A DNA stretch of 64,000 bases from Martensiomyces pterosporus (taxonomy: Eukaryota; Kickxellomycota; Kickxellomycetes; Kickxellales; Kickxellaceae): contig MU603989.1 in the NCBI GenBank assembly GCA_025201845.1, forward strand, positions 28,642 through 92,641, in the 5' to 3' direction. Made by a program: the position numbers and the translations under genes. Of this stretch, positions 9,321-19,983 are shown piece after piece. Position 1 is the stretch's first letter. Every line of letters begins with the position of its first letter. The notes under the pieces were generated by a model, which worked only from the letters and a program-made list of their open reading frames with translations, was not told where the DNA came from and did no database searches.

Positions 9321-9988
9321 ATGGCGGTGTTTGACGACAAGGATGAGGAGCTGGTCAGGACGTTCCTGTTCAACAAAATCCAGAAAGAGTAAGTTCATGG
9401 AAGGCGGCCAACACAGCCAACACCAGTGCTGAAGAGTGTATGCTACCTGGTTGCTAAGCTAGATTCGGGCCCTCTTGGCCACTTCTGCACACTGCGTCTT
9501 AGGTGCGACGCGGATCCAGAGATTATGACGGACTACATACTGGTTACGCTGCGCAACGACATGAGCGAGGCAGCGCTGAAGGAGCACTGCAAGAGCGACC
9601 TGACAGAGTTCTTTGGCGACCAGACAAACGCCTTTGTCGACAGTCTGTTCCAGGCCCTGGAGAGGAAGACCTACCTCCCAAAAAGCAGCTCTGTGTCCAC
9701 CGAGAAGGACAAGGGCCGCTCATCGTCCAGGGACAATGAGGATGGCAGCAGGCGCCATAGCAGCCACCATGGGTCGTCTGCGGGGGACCGCGGGAGTAGG
9801 AGGCGTAGCAGGAGCCCCAGCGAGGACCGGTACCGCCAGCACCACCGGAGAAACAGGGACAGCCGATCGCCCAGCAGGGAGAGGCACCCCGTGAGGTCGT
9901 CCAACGCTGGTGTCAACCAGTCGCTGCTGGACGGGCCATTGGAGCCAGTGGGCCAAGGATTCGCTCCCAATGCTCACCAGATGCAGAC

Positions 9989-10031
<43 letters not shown>

Positions 10032-11504
10032 CAACAGAGGCGATCCAGGCCCTGCTTCGAGTTCATTCGTAAGGGCAAGTGCCAGCGCGGCAACAACTGC
10101 AACTTCGAGCATGTGACTCTGGAGCAAGCACAGATGATGGGCATGCAGCTGCCACAGAACATCGTCGCCGCTGGAGCACCGTTCGGCGGGCAGCAGCAGA
10201 TGATGAGGCCCATGGGCCCCGCAGGCCAGTTTATGATGCCTCAGGGACCTATGCAGCCGGGGATGATGGGGCAGCGGATCGGCGGCCCGCATGGCCAGCC
10301 TGGGTTCTTCCGGCCCCAGATGCGGCCCCAGATGATGCAGCCGCAGCAGTTCTCTGGCGGGCATCCTCCCTCGGCACAGGCTGGCGGCAGCAGCCATGAG
10401 GCTGGCGGCCATCAGACGTCGACAACCGCAGTGTTCGTCACCAACATCCCCGACGACTCGCTGAGCGAGGCCAGCATTAAGGAGTTCTTTGGCAAATTCG
10501 GCGAGGTCAAGGAGACCAAGATCGACTATGGCAAACACAACGCAGTTGTCGAGTTTGGCGATAGTGGGGCGCAGCAGAGAGCCATCAGCACGCCCGAGGC
10601 GATCTTCAACAACCGGTTCGTAAGGATCCACAGGGCGCGCGAGTACGCCGCTAATAGCAACGCAGGCAACAGTGGAGAAACCGAGACGCCAGGTAGCAGC
10701 AACCAGCAGCAGCAGCAGCAGCAGCCGGCAGCGACTTTGTGGCGGCCCAAGTCGGCGGCTATCAAGAAGGCCGAGATGATTGAAAAGTTTGTGGAGCAGC
10801 AGAAGGACCTGATGCGGAAGATCACGACCACGAAGAACATGCCCCCGGCGACGCGCAAGATCATCATGCAGTCGATTGCCGAGATCCAGAAGAAAATGGA
10901 CGCTATCAACAAACCCAAGGCCGAGCCTGCCCACCACCCTACTGCGGGCGATGCTGCCACAGCAGAGGGCGCACAGGACTCGCATGCCAATGGCACGCCG
11001 GCACAGTCAGCTGCTGCCACTGATGCTGCAGCTGCCAGCAACGGCCAGCAGCACGCGGGCGAGCAAAGTGGCTCGCAATCCGCTGACGTGCAGAACGAGA
11101 AACTGGCGCTGCAGGCCAAGCTGCAGGCGCTCCAGCAGGAGGCCGAACGCCTGGGCATGTCCACAGCTGGCGGTCGGTTCGCGTCCATGCGTGGCGGCCG
11201 CGGAGGCATGCGGGGCGGCCGCGGCGCGTGGGCGGGCGGCATGGGCCGTGGATCGATGACGCTGGACAAGCGGTCACGCACTCTTATACTGAGGAATGTT
11301 GGGCAGGAGGCGGCCGAGCGGCTGGACTCGGAGATGGCGCAGTTCGGGGAGATCGAGGTTGTTGACAAGGTCGAGGACAAGAATGACCCGCCATTCACAT
11401 ACGCGGTGAAGTACAAGGCCAGGTGGGAGGCGGAGAACGCCATGAAGGCCATCCACTCGGTCGACTCGTTCTCGGACGTCAGCGCTGACTGGGACGAGCA
11501 GTAA
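9321..11504 (+). CDS. RBM26/27-like RNA-binding protein (PWI-type, CCCH, two RRMs), spliced
   Basis: Two exons, 9321-9388 and 9503-11504, are joined by a 114-nt intron with donor GTAAGT and acceptor TTAG; 689 residues result. Order: PWI-like N-terminal domain (~5-80, completed only by splicing), Arg/Ser/His-rich region (~95-155), a poly-Gln run (186-203), a CCCH zinc finger with spacing C-x8-C-x5-C-x3-H (209-228), a Met/Pro/Gln-rich linker, RRM1 (~333-407), a helical coiled-coil-like region, RGG repeats, and a C-terminal degenerate RRM2. This is the architecture of human RBM26/RBM27 and fission yeast Rmn1, nuclear factors that help deliver RNAs to the exosome. Start ATG 9321 follows a TATA element. 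AATAAA overlaps the stop codon. Confidence 0.88.
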
Positions 11505-12023
11505 TAAAAAAAAAGAGGCACTTCTCTTTCCATGTCCTTTTTCTTTTCTCCCTTTGACCCTCTTTTTCGTATATAATACACACACGGTGATGTTTTTGAG
11601 GCGAGATGCCCTCACTCGCCTTTCTAGCTTGCACCTGCGGCACATGTGAGGGGTGTGGTTTTTCTGTGCTGCAAACTAGTGGCGAGCCTTTGGTTGCCGG
11701 GATGCATCCTAGCATGTACCATGGTGGCTTTCTTTCAGGGGGAGATGCGTTGCGGAGCAAACCTTGTCACCTTCAGCGATCAGTGTTGTTTATGCCATCA
11801 CCCGCGCATTGGGAATAATACCATTTGATGAGATGCACCAGCAGCAGCGACGGGCAAAAGCGCGTCTTTAGGCTTTGGTGGCTGCCGCACACATTCACAG
11901 TCTGTTTCAGAGAAGGAGCGGGTGTTTATCGCTATGTGAGCAGGACTTTTGTGAAACGCCTTCTAGCACAGGCTCGCGCATATATACTCGGTGCACTCCA
12001 AGCATTCTGGGGGTGCTTAAAGT
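11505..12023. other. Intergenic: RBM26-like 3' flank and WOPR gene promoter
   Basis: No gene seen. A TATATA element at 11981-11986 lies 38 bp before the upstream ATG of the WOPR gene (12024) and 125 bp before the alternative ATG at 12111. Confidence 0.5.
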
Positions 12024-13670
12024 ATGAAGGCGGCGCGCTGGCTATCTCGGCAACCCTCCGTGCTCTGCCATCTCCATATTTTACACACCTCCAATTCCAT
12101 GTATGCCAGAATGGATCCACAGCCTCCTCACGCTCTTTCATCATCTGCTTCAGAGAACGGCTGCTGCAAGCCAGCTCAGCAGATGCTGCTGCAGCGCGAT
12201 CTGCTGCCGCCGCACAAGCTGGCTGCCAGTACAGAGCGACCCGGGATGCATGGCAGAGGTCTAGCGATGGACAGCACTGCTGGCGAGGTGGTGATTGGCG
12301 GCTACGGCTCCTGCGTGACCGTGAGCGGGATGAAGGTCTACAGCACCCGCGACGCCCTGACAATCTTCGAGGCCTGCCGCCAGGGCATCCTGCCACGCGT
12401 CGTGCGGCGCCTGACCGACAGAGAAAAACAGCAAATCGACGACGGCACGATCATAGTATTCGACGAAAAGGAGGCCAAGATGAAGCGGTGGACCGACGGT
12501 CGCCTGTGGACGCCATCCCGCATTCTGGACAACTTCCTGGTCTACCGCGAGCTGGAACGCAAGCTCCAGCCCAACCAAGAGGGCACGGCCGAGATTGCGC
12601 GGTGGACCCGCAATATGGGCAATAAGCCAGCCGTGGCATTTGGGAGCAACAAGGGCGTGTTCTTTCTGAAGCCGTATGGGCTGATGAAGAAGACCATCTC
12701 GCTGTCGGTGCCCGACAATGAGCAGGAATACCTGAGCCAGGTCGAGTGGAGGCCGCCGCGCGTGCACCAGCAGCATCTGGTAGCATACTTTAGGGCAGAG
12801 ACGGCGTCGCAGCTGCCGACGCCTGGAGACATGGAGGAGCTGTTGCATCTGAGGCTGCCACTACCCCTGCTGAGGATCCAGAGGTTCAGAAGGCCGCTGA
12901 AAATCGAAATTGGTGAGGACTTGGAATATGATATTCATGAGTCGGACGATGACGAGGACGTGGAGGGCGCCACTGGTGGCAGCGGTGCAGGGAGGTGCGG
13001 GCATAGTGGCGTCTTGTACCTTTCACCTGGCCCTGGTTTGGCGCTAGACGGGTGTGCTCTGAAGAGCGAAGGGACAAGCGCTGTGGAAGCGGACGCAGCT
13101 GAGCATTGGCGTGCAGTAAGTACGCATGCCCAGCTTGCATCGCTTCTACAGCAGCAGCATCTCTTGGGCATCAGCAAAGCCTTGGGCGAAATTGGCGGAG
13201 GTAGCACGGCTGAGGTTGATGCCTCCTTTGTTGGTGCACAGAATCTGGCAGCATATCAGTGCGCAGCTGGTGGTGTGGGTGACAGCGACATGAAGCCCCT
13301 GAGCCTCCAATGGGCTGGCACGGACGAGCTTCTTGATACAGCCAGCTGCATGCACTGCACCCCTCGCTTTTTCATGAATCAGTTTCATGTGCGGCCGAGT
13401 CAGGCCCAGCAGCAGCAGCCACTGAGCGACCATGCACCGTTTCCATGCATCCCACAGCTTATCAATCCGCCCAGCGCCACCACCGCGACACACCGCAGAC
13501 ATCATGCACAGGCGCATTTGCCTCAGCAGACCCAGGAGTGTCAACCTCTGGAGCTCGTCCATCCACAGGAGCTTTTGGGAAGTACTGGCAGTCGACAGCC
13601 AGGCGGCAATATTGACGCAGGCTCGCGTCACTGCAGCTCACCGCCTACACCATCTACGTCATTGCAGTAG
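12024..13670 (+). CDS. WOPR-domain transcription regulator (Gti1/Pac2 family)
   Basis: A 548-residue member of the fungus-specific WOPR family (Wor1, Ryp1, Mit1, Gti1, Pac2), DNA-binding regulators that switch morphology, sporulation, surface and secretion programmes. The first WOPR half is clear: STRDALTIFEACRQGILPRV, then VFDEKEAKMKRWTDGRLWTP and SRILDNFLVYRELE. The second half includes GLMKKTISLSVPD and HQQHLVAYF. An acidic stretch (HESDDDEDVEG) and a long Ser/Gln/His-rich C-terminal half follow, typical of activation regions. ATGs at 12024, 12099 and 12111 are all possible starts; the shortest begins MDPQPPHAL and reads more like a real N-terminus. No intron. It lies close to the secreted repeat-protein island, but a regulatory link is only conjecture. 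Confidence 0.88.
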   Translation: MKAARWLSRQPSVLCHLHILHTSNSMYARMDPQPPHALSSSASENGCCKPAQQMLLQRDLLPPHKLAASTERPGMHGRGLAMDSTAGEVVIGGYGSCVTVSGMKVYSTRDALTIFEACRQGILPRVVRRLTDREKQQIDDGTIIVFDEKEAKMKRWTDGRLWTPSRILDNFLVYRELERKLQPNQEGTAEIARWTRNMGNKPAVAFGSNKGVFFLKPYGLMKKTISLSVPDNEQEYLSQVEWRPPRVHQQHLVAYFRAETASQLPTPGDMEELLHLRLPLPLLRIQRFRRPLKIEIGEDLEYDIHESDDDEDVEGATGGSGAGRCGHSGVLYLSPGPGLALDGCALKSEGTSAVEADAAEHWRAVSTHAQLASLLQQQHLLGISKALGEIGGGSTAEVDASFVGAQNLAAYQCAAGGVGDSDMKPLSLQWAGTDELLDTASCMHCTPRFFMNQFHVRPSQAQQQQPLSDHAPFPCIPQLINPPSATTATHRRHHAQAHLPQQTQECQPLELVHPQELLGSTGSRQPGGNIDAGSRHCSSPPTPSTSLQ

Positions 13671-14066
13671 CGTGCTATGGATGAGTCACGGGGGTCGCAA
13701 GTGCTGCCGCTTCTTGGCTCTGCGTATGAAGATTAGCGAAATTTTTCTCTTGGCGCAAGCGCTTGATTTCCAGGTAGAACGCACCAGAGAAGGGATAATA
13801 GGAAACACACGGGATTGCCAGTGCATAATGGCTGGTGGGGTGAGACGAAGGACGAGCGCTGCAGCCTTGCGTGTAAGCGCTTTTTTTTTTGTGCATAAAG
13901 ACTGAGCAAACACGACCTCCCTGATTCCCTCTTTTCTGTTTACACCTTTCGCTATTTATGTACACGCCCTGAGATACACACCTTGCCTCTCACACAGCTC
14001 TCACACTCGCTCTATATAACCACACGCACCTTTTTTATATAGCACACACGCTATTCAGCACCAGAG
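13671..14066. other. Intergenic: WOPR 3' flank and stomatin promoter
   Basis: No gene seen. The stomatin-proximal part is AT-rich, with TATATAAC at about 14013-14020 and TTTTTTATATAG near 14031-14042, within 50 bp of the start. Confidence 0.45.
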
Positions 14067-15463
14067 ATGAACCACGAAGACATTGCCGCGTCGCAGCTCG
14101 GAAAGGCCGCAGTCGGCCAGGAGATGGCCTATGCACCTCCGCAGACACCGCCCGCAACCACCGCACAGGGCATCCTTGCCTTCAACCCGCCAAAGTTCGC
14201 TGTCACACACCCAGTCGAGGCAGGCTCGGGGTACGAAACCCTGATGACGTCGCTAGGAAACATTTTCGGATCCCTTGGACAGGTAAGAGGCACCCAACAG
14301 CAGCACCTCCCTGGCTTCCTCCTCTCCTGCTAGAGATGGAGGAGTGTGACTGCCCTTTGTGAGCAGTAAACGGCAACTGAAGGATGGCTACAGACATGCC
14401 CTGGTTTAACTGCACGCACGAAATTGCGCTGGATCTCCCACACCTCTTTCCCTACCTTTTTTTTTCTTGTGGACGGGTGCAATAGATTCCCGGGTGCTTC
14501 TGTTGCCCCAACCCGTTCAAGGCGGTGCCACAAGGAACCATCGCACTGGTTTCGCGGTTCGGCAAGTACTACAAGACAGCGGACCCCGGTCTGGTGCGTG
14601 TGAACCCGCTGACTGAGAACGTGCGCTACGTGGACACGAAGATACAGATCGAGAGCATCGGCCCCGTGCCCATTGTCACCAAGGACAACGTCACGGTGGG
14701 CATCGAGGCTGTTTTGTACTGGCACGTCACGGACCCCTATCTGGCCACCTACGGCGTCTCGAACGTGTCGCAAGCCCTGATTGAGCGCACGCAGACGACA
14801 CTCAGAGCAGTTTTGGGCGGGCGCGACCTGCAGGATCTGATTGAGAACCGGGACACGATTGCATCGGCCATCACGGAGATCATTGACAAGCCGGCGCAGA
14901 ACTGGGGTGTGACAGTGGAGTCGATTCTGATCAAGGACATCAATCTGTCGCGCGAGCTGCAGGAGTCGCTGTCGTCGGCAGCAACGCAGAAGCGAATCGG
15001 AGAGTCCAAGGTCATCCAGGCCAAGGCAGAGGTGGACGCGGCGATTCTGATGCGCGAGGCAGCGGAGATCCTGAACACGCCAGCGGCCATGCAGATGAGA
15101 ACGCTGGACAGCTTGGTTCAGATGGCCAAGGCTGCTAACACCAAGGTGCTGTTTGTGCCGGTTAACCAGGACTACTCCAACGGATCAATCAACGCCTTTG
15201 GCGGCGCAGGGAGCACGCTGGGAATTAACGCGGTGGCGCCAGGCGCTCACTCGGCGCCAGGCGCTGGGTTTGTGTCGTCGGGCGGGGGACAGCCGTCGAC
15301 GGTGGTTACGCAGAACGCGTTCTCGAGCGTCGCAGACAACTCAACCAGACCGGCGCAGCAGTATTTGGGCCACCAGCACTCCGGTAGCGGCAGCGGCAGC
15401 GGCAATCCTATCCTGCAGCCTGTCAAGGATTCGGTAGTTTACAGCCAACTGGCGGAGATGTGA
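14067..15463 (+). CDS. Stomatin/slipin-type SPFH protein, spliced
   Basis: Exons 14067-14282 and 14486-15463 are joined by a 203-nt intron (GTAAGA...ATAG, phase 0); 397 residues. The N-terminal ~70 residues are Pro/Ala-rich. Exon 2 opens with the Cys-rich, potentially palmitoylated IPGCFCCPNPFKAV. The SPFH/band-7 domain follows (VPQGTIALVSRFGKYYKTA through LIKDINLSRELQESLSSAA), then the coiled-coil QKRIGESKVIQAKAEVDAA. The conserved TxxRAVLGGRDLQDLIENRD segment identifies the stomatin rather than prohibitin branch. Stomatins are monotopic proteins that scaffold lipid microdomains and regulate channels. The C-terminal ~90 residues are Gly/Ser-rich and poorly conserved. Splicing is strongly supported because the Cys-rich anchor is encoded just 3' of the acceptor. 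Confidence 0.9.
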
Positions 15464-15783
15464 ACCCCCGCCTCCTTGAGTAGGGGGCCGCACGCCTAGG
15501 CCTGTTGTTTGTTTGATTGATTTCGTTGTTGTTTGTTTGATTTTGTTTCTACTGCACCTTTCCTTTCAATACCAAAACTAATCTAGCCAAGCAAGCGCAT
15601 CGGCAGCACCACCAGGCCTCCACGCAATGCAGGCATCCCCCGCTGCCTTGTGGCGTGCTGACATGCCAGCATGCGGTCTCATTTTCGGCAGAAAGTGTTT
15701 TTGGAAGTAAATGTTATTCTTCAAGTTAGTGGGATGAATGGAAACTGGAGACTGGAGACTGGAGAGGTTATGTGAAAGCGAGC
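15464..15783. other. Convergent intergenic region
   Basis: This lies between the stomatin stop and the stop of the minus-strand secreted protein. It holds GTTTGTTTGATT-type T/G-rich repeats at about 15505-15548, probably 3' processing sequence. No gene seen. Confidence 0.4.
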
Positions 15784-17543
15784 TTAAGCGCGGTACTCAA
15801 CAGGCCTGGCCACGTACCTGGAGCCGTGGCTCTCATAGCCACCGTGCTCGCCACCATGCTCATAGCCGCCGTGCTCATAGCCACCATGCTCACCACCGTG
15901 CTCATAGCCGCCGTGCTCACCACCATGCTCATAGCCGCCGTGCTCACCGCCGTGCTCACCACCATGCTCATAGCCGCCGTGCTCACCACCGTGCTCACCA
16001 CCGTGCTCACCACCATTCTCATAGCCACCGTGCTCGCCGCCACGGTTCTCATAGCCACCGCGGTTCTCGTAGCCACCGCGCTTGGCAAGGCTGCGGACAG
16101 TGTAGCCGTGAGTCTCGTAGCCACCGTGCTCACCACCGCGGTTCTCATAACCGCCGTGCTCGCCACCGTGCTCATAACCGCCGTGCTCGCCACCGTGCTC
16201 ATAACCGCCGTGCTCACCACCGTGCTCATAGCCGCCATGCTCACCACCGTGCTCACCGCCATTCTCATAGCCACCGTGCTCGCCGCCACGGTTCTCGTAG
16301 CCACCGTGCTCACCACCGCGGTTCTCATAACCACCGTGTTCGCCACCATGCTCATAGCCGCCGTGCTCACCACCGTGCTCACCACCATTCTCATAGCCAC
16401 CGTGCTCGCCGCCACGGTTCTCATAGCCACCGCGGTTCTCGTATCCGCCACGCTTGGCAAGGGCGCGGACAGTGTAGCCGTGAGTCTCGTAGCCACCGTG
16501 CTCGCCACCGTGGTTCTCATAGCCGCGGTGCTCACCACCGTGCTCACCACCGTGCTCACCACCGTGCTCACCACCGTGCTCACCACCGTNNNNNNNNNNT
16601 GCTCACCACCATGCTCATAGCCGCCATGCTCACCACCGTGCTCACCGCCATTCTCATAGCCACCGTGCTCGCCGCCACGGTTCTCATAGCCACCATGCTC
16701 ACCACCGTGCTCATAGCCGCCGTGCTCGCCACCATTCTCGTAGCCACCGTGCTCGCCGCCACGGTTCTCATAGCCACCACGGTTTTCGTAGCCACCGCGG
16801 TTCTCATAGCCGCCACGGTTCTCGTAGCCGCCGCGCTTGGCAAGGGCGCGGACAGTGTAGCCGTGGGTCTGGTAGCCACCGTGCTCACCACCGTGCTCAC
16901 CACCGTGCTCACCACCGTGCTCACCACCGTGCTCGCCGTGGTTCTCATAGCCGCGGTGCTCGCCGCCGTGGTTCTCGTAGCCACCATAGCTACGGTACTC
17001 AGGGCGGTGGGCAACATAGCCGCCGTGCTCACCGCCGTGCTCACCGCCGTGCTCACCGCCGTGCTCACCGCCGTGCTCACCGCCGTGCTCACCACCGTGC
17101 TCACCACCGTGCTCACCACCGTGCTCGCCGTGGTTCTCGTAGCCGCCGTGCTCGCCGCCGTGGTTCTCGTAGCCACCATAGCTACGGTACTCAGGGCGGT
17201 GGGCAACATAGCCGCCGTGCTCGCCGCCATGCTCACCACCATGGTTCTCATAGCCGCCGTGCTCGCCACCGTGCTCTCCGCCGTTCTCACCGCCATTGTG
17301 CGATCCAGAAGAGCCACCGTGGCTGCCGACACCACCATTTCCATGGCCGCCGTTGCCGCCCTCTCCGCCGTGGTTGCCGCCCTCTCCGCCGTTGCCAAAG
17401 CCGAGAAGGTTGTTCACAGTCGTGCCGACTCCGGCAGTGATTGGAGCAACGGCATCAACAACACCGCCGAGCACACCGTCCGGCGTGGGGGCAGCGAGTG
17501 CAACAGCACTGAGGGTGATTGCGATGGAAGCGAAGAAGCGCAT
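15784..17543 (-). CDS. Secreted Gly/His/Glu-rich repeat protein with recurrent LAKR (Kex2-like) sites; contains assembly gap
   Basis: Reading from ATG 17543, a signal peptide (MRFFASIAITLSAVALAAPT) is followed by the module GGVVDAVAPITAGVGTT plus VNNLLGF shared with the neighbour at 21.5 kb. The rest is built from GGEH, GGYENH, GGYENR and GGYEHGGE units. The segment HGYTVR(A/S)LAKRGGYEN recurs three times (KR codons at 16833-16838, 16450-16455 and 16078-16083); RPEYRSYGGYENHGG occurs twice. The end reads RYVARPVEYRA then TAA at 15784-15786. Ten Ns at 16590-16599 put the two halves in different frames; the period-3 repeat is otherwise uninterrupted, so the gap length is wrong. Likely an extracellular or wall protein, perhaps cleaved by a Kex2 protease. 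Apparent plus-strand ORFs here are shadows of the repeat. Confidence 0.75.
16590..16599. other. Assembly gap (10 N) inside repeat protein gene
   Basis: Ten Ns interrupt a GGEH-encoding tandem array. Start-to-stop length without the Ns is 1750 nt, so a gap of length 3n+2 is needed to keep one frame; 10 is therefore a placeholder or the flanks are mis-trimmed. Confidence 0.95.
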
Positions 17544-17742
17544 GTTTGCTTTATGACGATGCGTGTGCAGGAGTGTAACAGGGATGTGTGGTTTTGGGGT
17601 ATGAAGGGATGTGAAGGGATTGCGAGGGGAAGGGAAGAGGTGCTGTGTGTAATGCGGGTAGAATGATTCACAAAGTCTAGCTTAGTATACTAATGCTTAG
17701 ATGAGGTGCAGAATTCGAGGTATGTGGCCGTTCTCATACTGC

Positions 17743-17750
17743 TTTTATAT
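17743..17750 (-). promoter_or_regulatory. TATA box candidate of the 15.8-17.5 kb secreted protein gene
   Basis: ATATAAAA on the minus strand, about 200 bp upstream of the ATG at 17543. The two paralogous genes have the same kind of element about 140 bp upstream of their starts. Confidence 0.55.
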
Positions 17751-17895
17751 CACACCGAATGCGTTCCTGCTCGGTTCCAGCCTCTACTCTCCTCGTCCTC
17801 TCCGCTGCGAGATCTGTCGCTTAGGCCACCCGCACTCGCGCCCGCGCCCGCTGCCCTCTCACTCGCCCCTCACTCTCCCCCGCGCACACGTCTGC

Positions 17896-17941
17896 CTCCT
17901 CCCTCCCTCCCTCCCTCCTCTCTCTCTCTCTCTCTCTCTCC
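17896..17941. repeat. (CCCT)n(TC)n microsatellite
   Basis: A CCCT-type array passes directly into about 11 TC dinucleotides. It lies in the upstream region of the secreted protein gene. Confidence 0.9.
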
Positions 17942-18593
17942 GACTGGATGTCGAGGGACTCACAATATTCGTGGGCTATTGCGCCAGCCATTTCCGTGTG
18001 CTTCCAATTCGGACGCAAATAATGCCTGCCATCGCTGCCTTTTTTGAATGCCACACAGGCAACCAGCACCCCCACTCACTCGCCTGCTCCCTCCCTCTGA
18101 TGCGTGCTCGCTTTGTTGTTGCGGGCAAAAGCGAGAAATAAGCCATTCAAAGCAGCAACACCCAAACCGGTGAATGCCCTCCATAGAGACACATTTGGCG
18201 CAGCACATTGAGCTGACTCGTCCCAGCATCCAAAAGGTGCTCTTGAGTACTGCTGAGGGTGCAGGCAAAGTGGTGTGATGGCCTGCTGAATCTCGCAAAA
18301 ATACTGGCAGGCAGCTCGACTCCATACAGGGCGTGCAACAATTGCTTGCACTATTGCATTCTTCTCTCCAGCACAAAGTGGCTTGTTTTTTTTTTCTTAT
18401 TCCTTCTGTCTTCCTACACCTGGCAAGCTGGTCGCAATCAAACATACACGATAATAGCACACAATGCGCCACTTGTGAAAGCATTAGGAATGTATTGTTA
18501 TCCTGATATTGACATCAGTATTAAGGCACCGCCCATTGTTGTTCAAATGCGTCAACACAGGGAAACAAAAGGAAGCAGCTAGTATGGAGCGAG

Positions 18594-18648
18594 AGGTGGA
18601 CGTGGACGTGGAGGTGGAGATGGAGGTGGAGATGGAGGTGGAGATGGG
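18594..18648. repeat. GGTGGAGATGGA 12-bp tandem array
   Basis: Three near-perfect copies of a 12-bp GGTGGAGATGGA unit follow degenerate GGACGT copies. In the minus frame it would encode Pro/Ser repeats, but the frame around it is not gene-like. Confidence 0.85.
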
Positions 18649-18702
18649 GCCCAAATTGCAAAAGGCACACTTGTTATGCTAGCCCTCCAGGGCACTTCAC
18701 TG

Positions 18703-18755
18703 CAACAACAACAACAGCAGCAGCAGCAGCAGCAGCAAAAATAGCAGCAGCAACA
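18703..18755. repeat. CAA/CAG trinucleotide array
   Basis: An interrupted run of CAA then CAG triplets. It produces a spurious poly-Cys open frame on the minus strand. Confidence 0.9.
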
Positions 18756-19386
18756 AAGAACATCTGCACTTGACAATGTGCAAGCAAGGGGTCGACATGC
18801 TCTGCACTTGTGGTATCGGCAATGTAGAAATTCTAGCAGCATCCACCTCCCTCTCTGGTGTCAGCACAGCTGCGGTTTTCTTTTTCTTTTTGGGCAAAGT
18901 GGTATACGCAGAGACACAAGAAGCAGTGCACACGCATCTGAATCGGTCTGTGCTGTCCAAAAGCAGCTGCATACTAGACGCCAGATATGAACATCCACAT
19001 TCGATGAGTGGCTTTCTCTGGAAGGAGCGCGCTCATTCGAAGCCAACTAGCCATCTCACCTGTGCCACAGAAACACCAGCTCGCTGACTCCCCTCCCTTT
19101 GTGGCGCTCTGCAAAAACAAAAAGAAGGAAGAAAAAAAACATACACATGCCCTTGCTGTGCCCGTGTTTGGGTGTGCGGATTTCTTGAGACGAGCAGGCG
19201 CCATCAACACAGTGGCCACAGATTCGCACCACACTCGCTGCAATTTTGTGATTTGAGCCCCAAGCTGATGATCAGCGAAAGTCCCCCACATGCTACCTGT
19301 AATGCTATCGAGTGATTTGCTGATATTGCAGATATCAGTGGTATATTTCAAGTCAAGAAATGTGGTATGTATTGAAAACTGACATT

Positions 19387-19983
19387 CTAGTAGGGGCCAG
19401 TGGCAGCATTGGCTGGTGGAAGAGCACCGCCCACAGGAGGGGGAGTATAGCCGCCAGGAGTGGCTACGCCGCCGCTAACGGGAGCAGGTGCACCCACCGC
19501 TGGCTGCTTTGCACCAGGGTTTGCGCCTGTAACTGGAGCTGCACCTGGTCTGGTGGGGACCGTGCCAGGTGCTACACTAGGAACACCTCCGGGAACACTT
19601 CCAGGGGCACCTCCGGGAACAATTCCAGGAGCACCTTTATGGGCACCTCCGGGAGCACCTCCGGGAGCTGCTCCAGAAGGTGCACCGGGGATCGCACCAG
19701 GGACTTTAGCAGGAGCCCCACCGATGGCTCCACCAGGAGCTTTAGCAGGAGCTCCACCAAGAGCTGCGCCGGGATTTGCACCAGTGGCTGCGCCGGGATA
19801 TGCGCCTGACGGAGCACCTTGGAAGCCAAGGATTTGGTTGAGGGAGCTTCCAAGGAGGCTGGCACCGGGAGCGAGAGAGTCAACAGCGACACCAAGAGGG
19901 CTGCCGCCGCCGGGTCGAGGGACGGGAGATGCACCTACAAACGCAAAGAGCGCAAGCGAAGCGACGACTGTGTATGTACGCAT
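19387..19983 (-). CDS. Secreted Pro/Gly/Ala-rich repeat protein (paralog 2)
   Basis: A 198-residue protein. It starts with a signal peptide (MRTYTVVASLALFAFVGA) and the same SPVPRP segment as the gene at 21.5 kb. A divergent version of the shared module follows, AVDSLAPGASLLGSSLNQ then ILGF. The rest is made of PGGAPG, GAPAK and GANPGA units, an elastin- or collagen-like low-complexity tail. No cysteine pattern, membrane anchor or GPI signal is evident. ATG 19983 is the first Met before the signal peptide; the frame extends upstream only through leader-like sequence. It lies on the same strand as the two related genes on either side, so the set probably arose by tandem duplication followed by replacement of the tails. 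Probably a surface or secreted structural protein; function unknown. Confidence 0.72.
   Translation of the reverse strand: MRTYTVVASLALFAFVGASPVPRPGGGSPLGVAVDSLAPGASLLGSSLNQILGFQGAPSGAYPGAATGANPGAALGGAPAKAPGGAIGGAPAKVPGAIPGAPSGAAPGGAPGGAHKGAPGIVPGGAPGSVPGGVPSVAPGTVPTRPGAAPVTGANPGAKQPAVGAPAPVSGGVATPGGYTPPPVGGALPPANAATGPY

Larger units (their letters stand above)
17544..19386. other. 1.84-kb gene-free stretch with simple repeats
   Basis: This covers the promoter of the repeat protein at 17543 and the 3' side of the one at 19387. It contains several microsatellites listed separately. No ORF here shows protein-like composition; the longest ones run through CTG/CAG or GGTGGA repeats. Confidence 0.5.

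Noticed and set aside
9720..10985. 421-codon antisense open frame over the RBM26-like gene
   Set aside because: Consists of Leu runs that are the reverse of CAG/CTG repeats; the sense strand has clear domains.
10526..11581. 351-codon antisense open frame over the RBM26-like 3' half
   Set aside because: Cys/Ser/Ala-rich with no family features; the sense strand encodes RRM and RGG regions.
15738..17666. Long plus-strand open frame (His/Arg/Ala-rich) through the repeat array
   Set aside because: Shadow of the minus-strand secreted protein: the repeat has a three-base period and no stops in any frame. Signal peptide and conserved module exist only on the minus strand.
18579..18842. Small minus-strand ORF with a poly-Cys run and a Pro-Ser tail
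   Set aside because: Entirely made of two microsatellites (CAA/CAG and GGTGGAGAT); no signal of a real protein.
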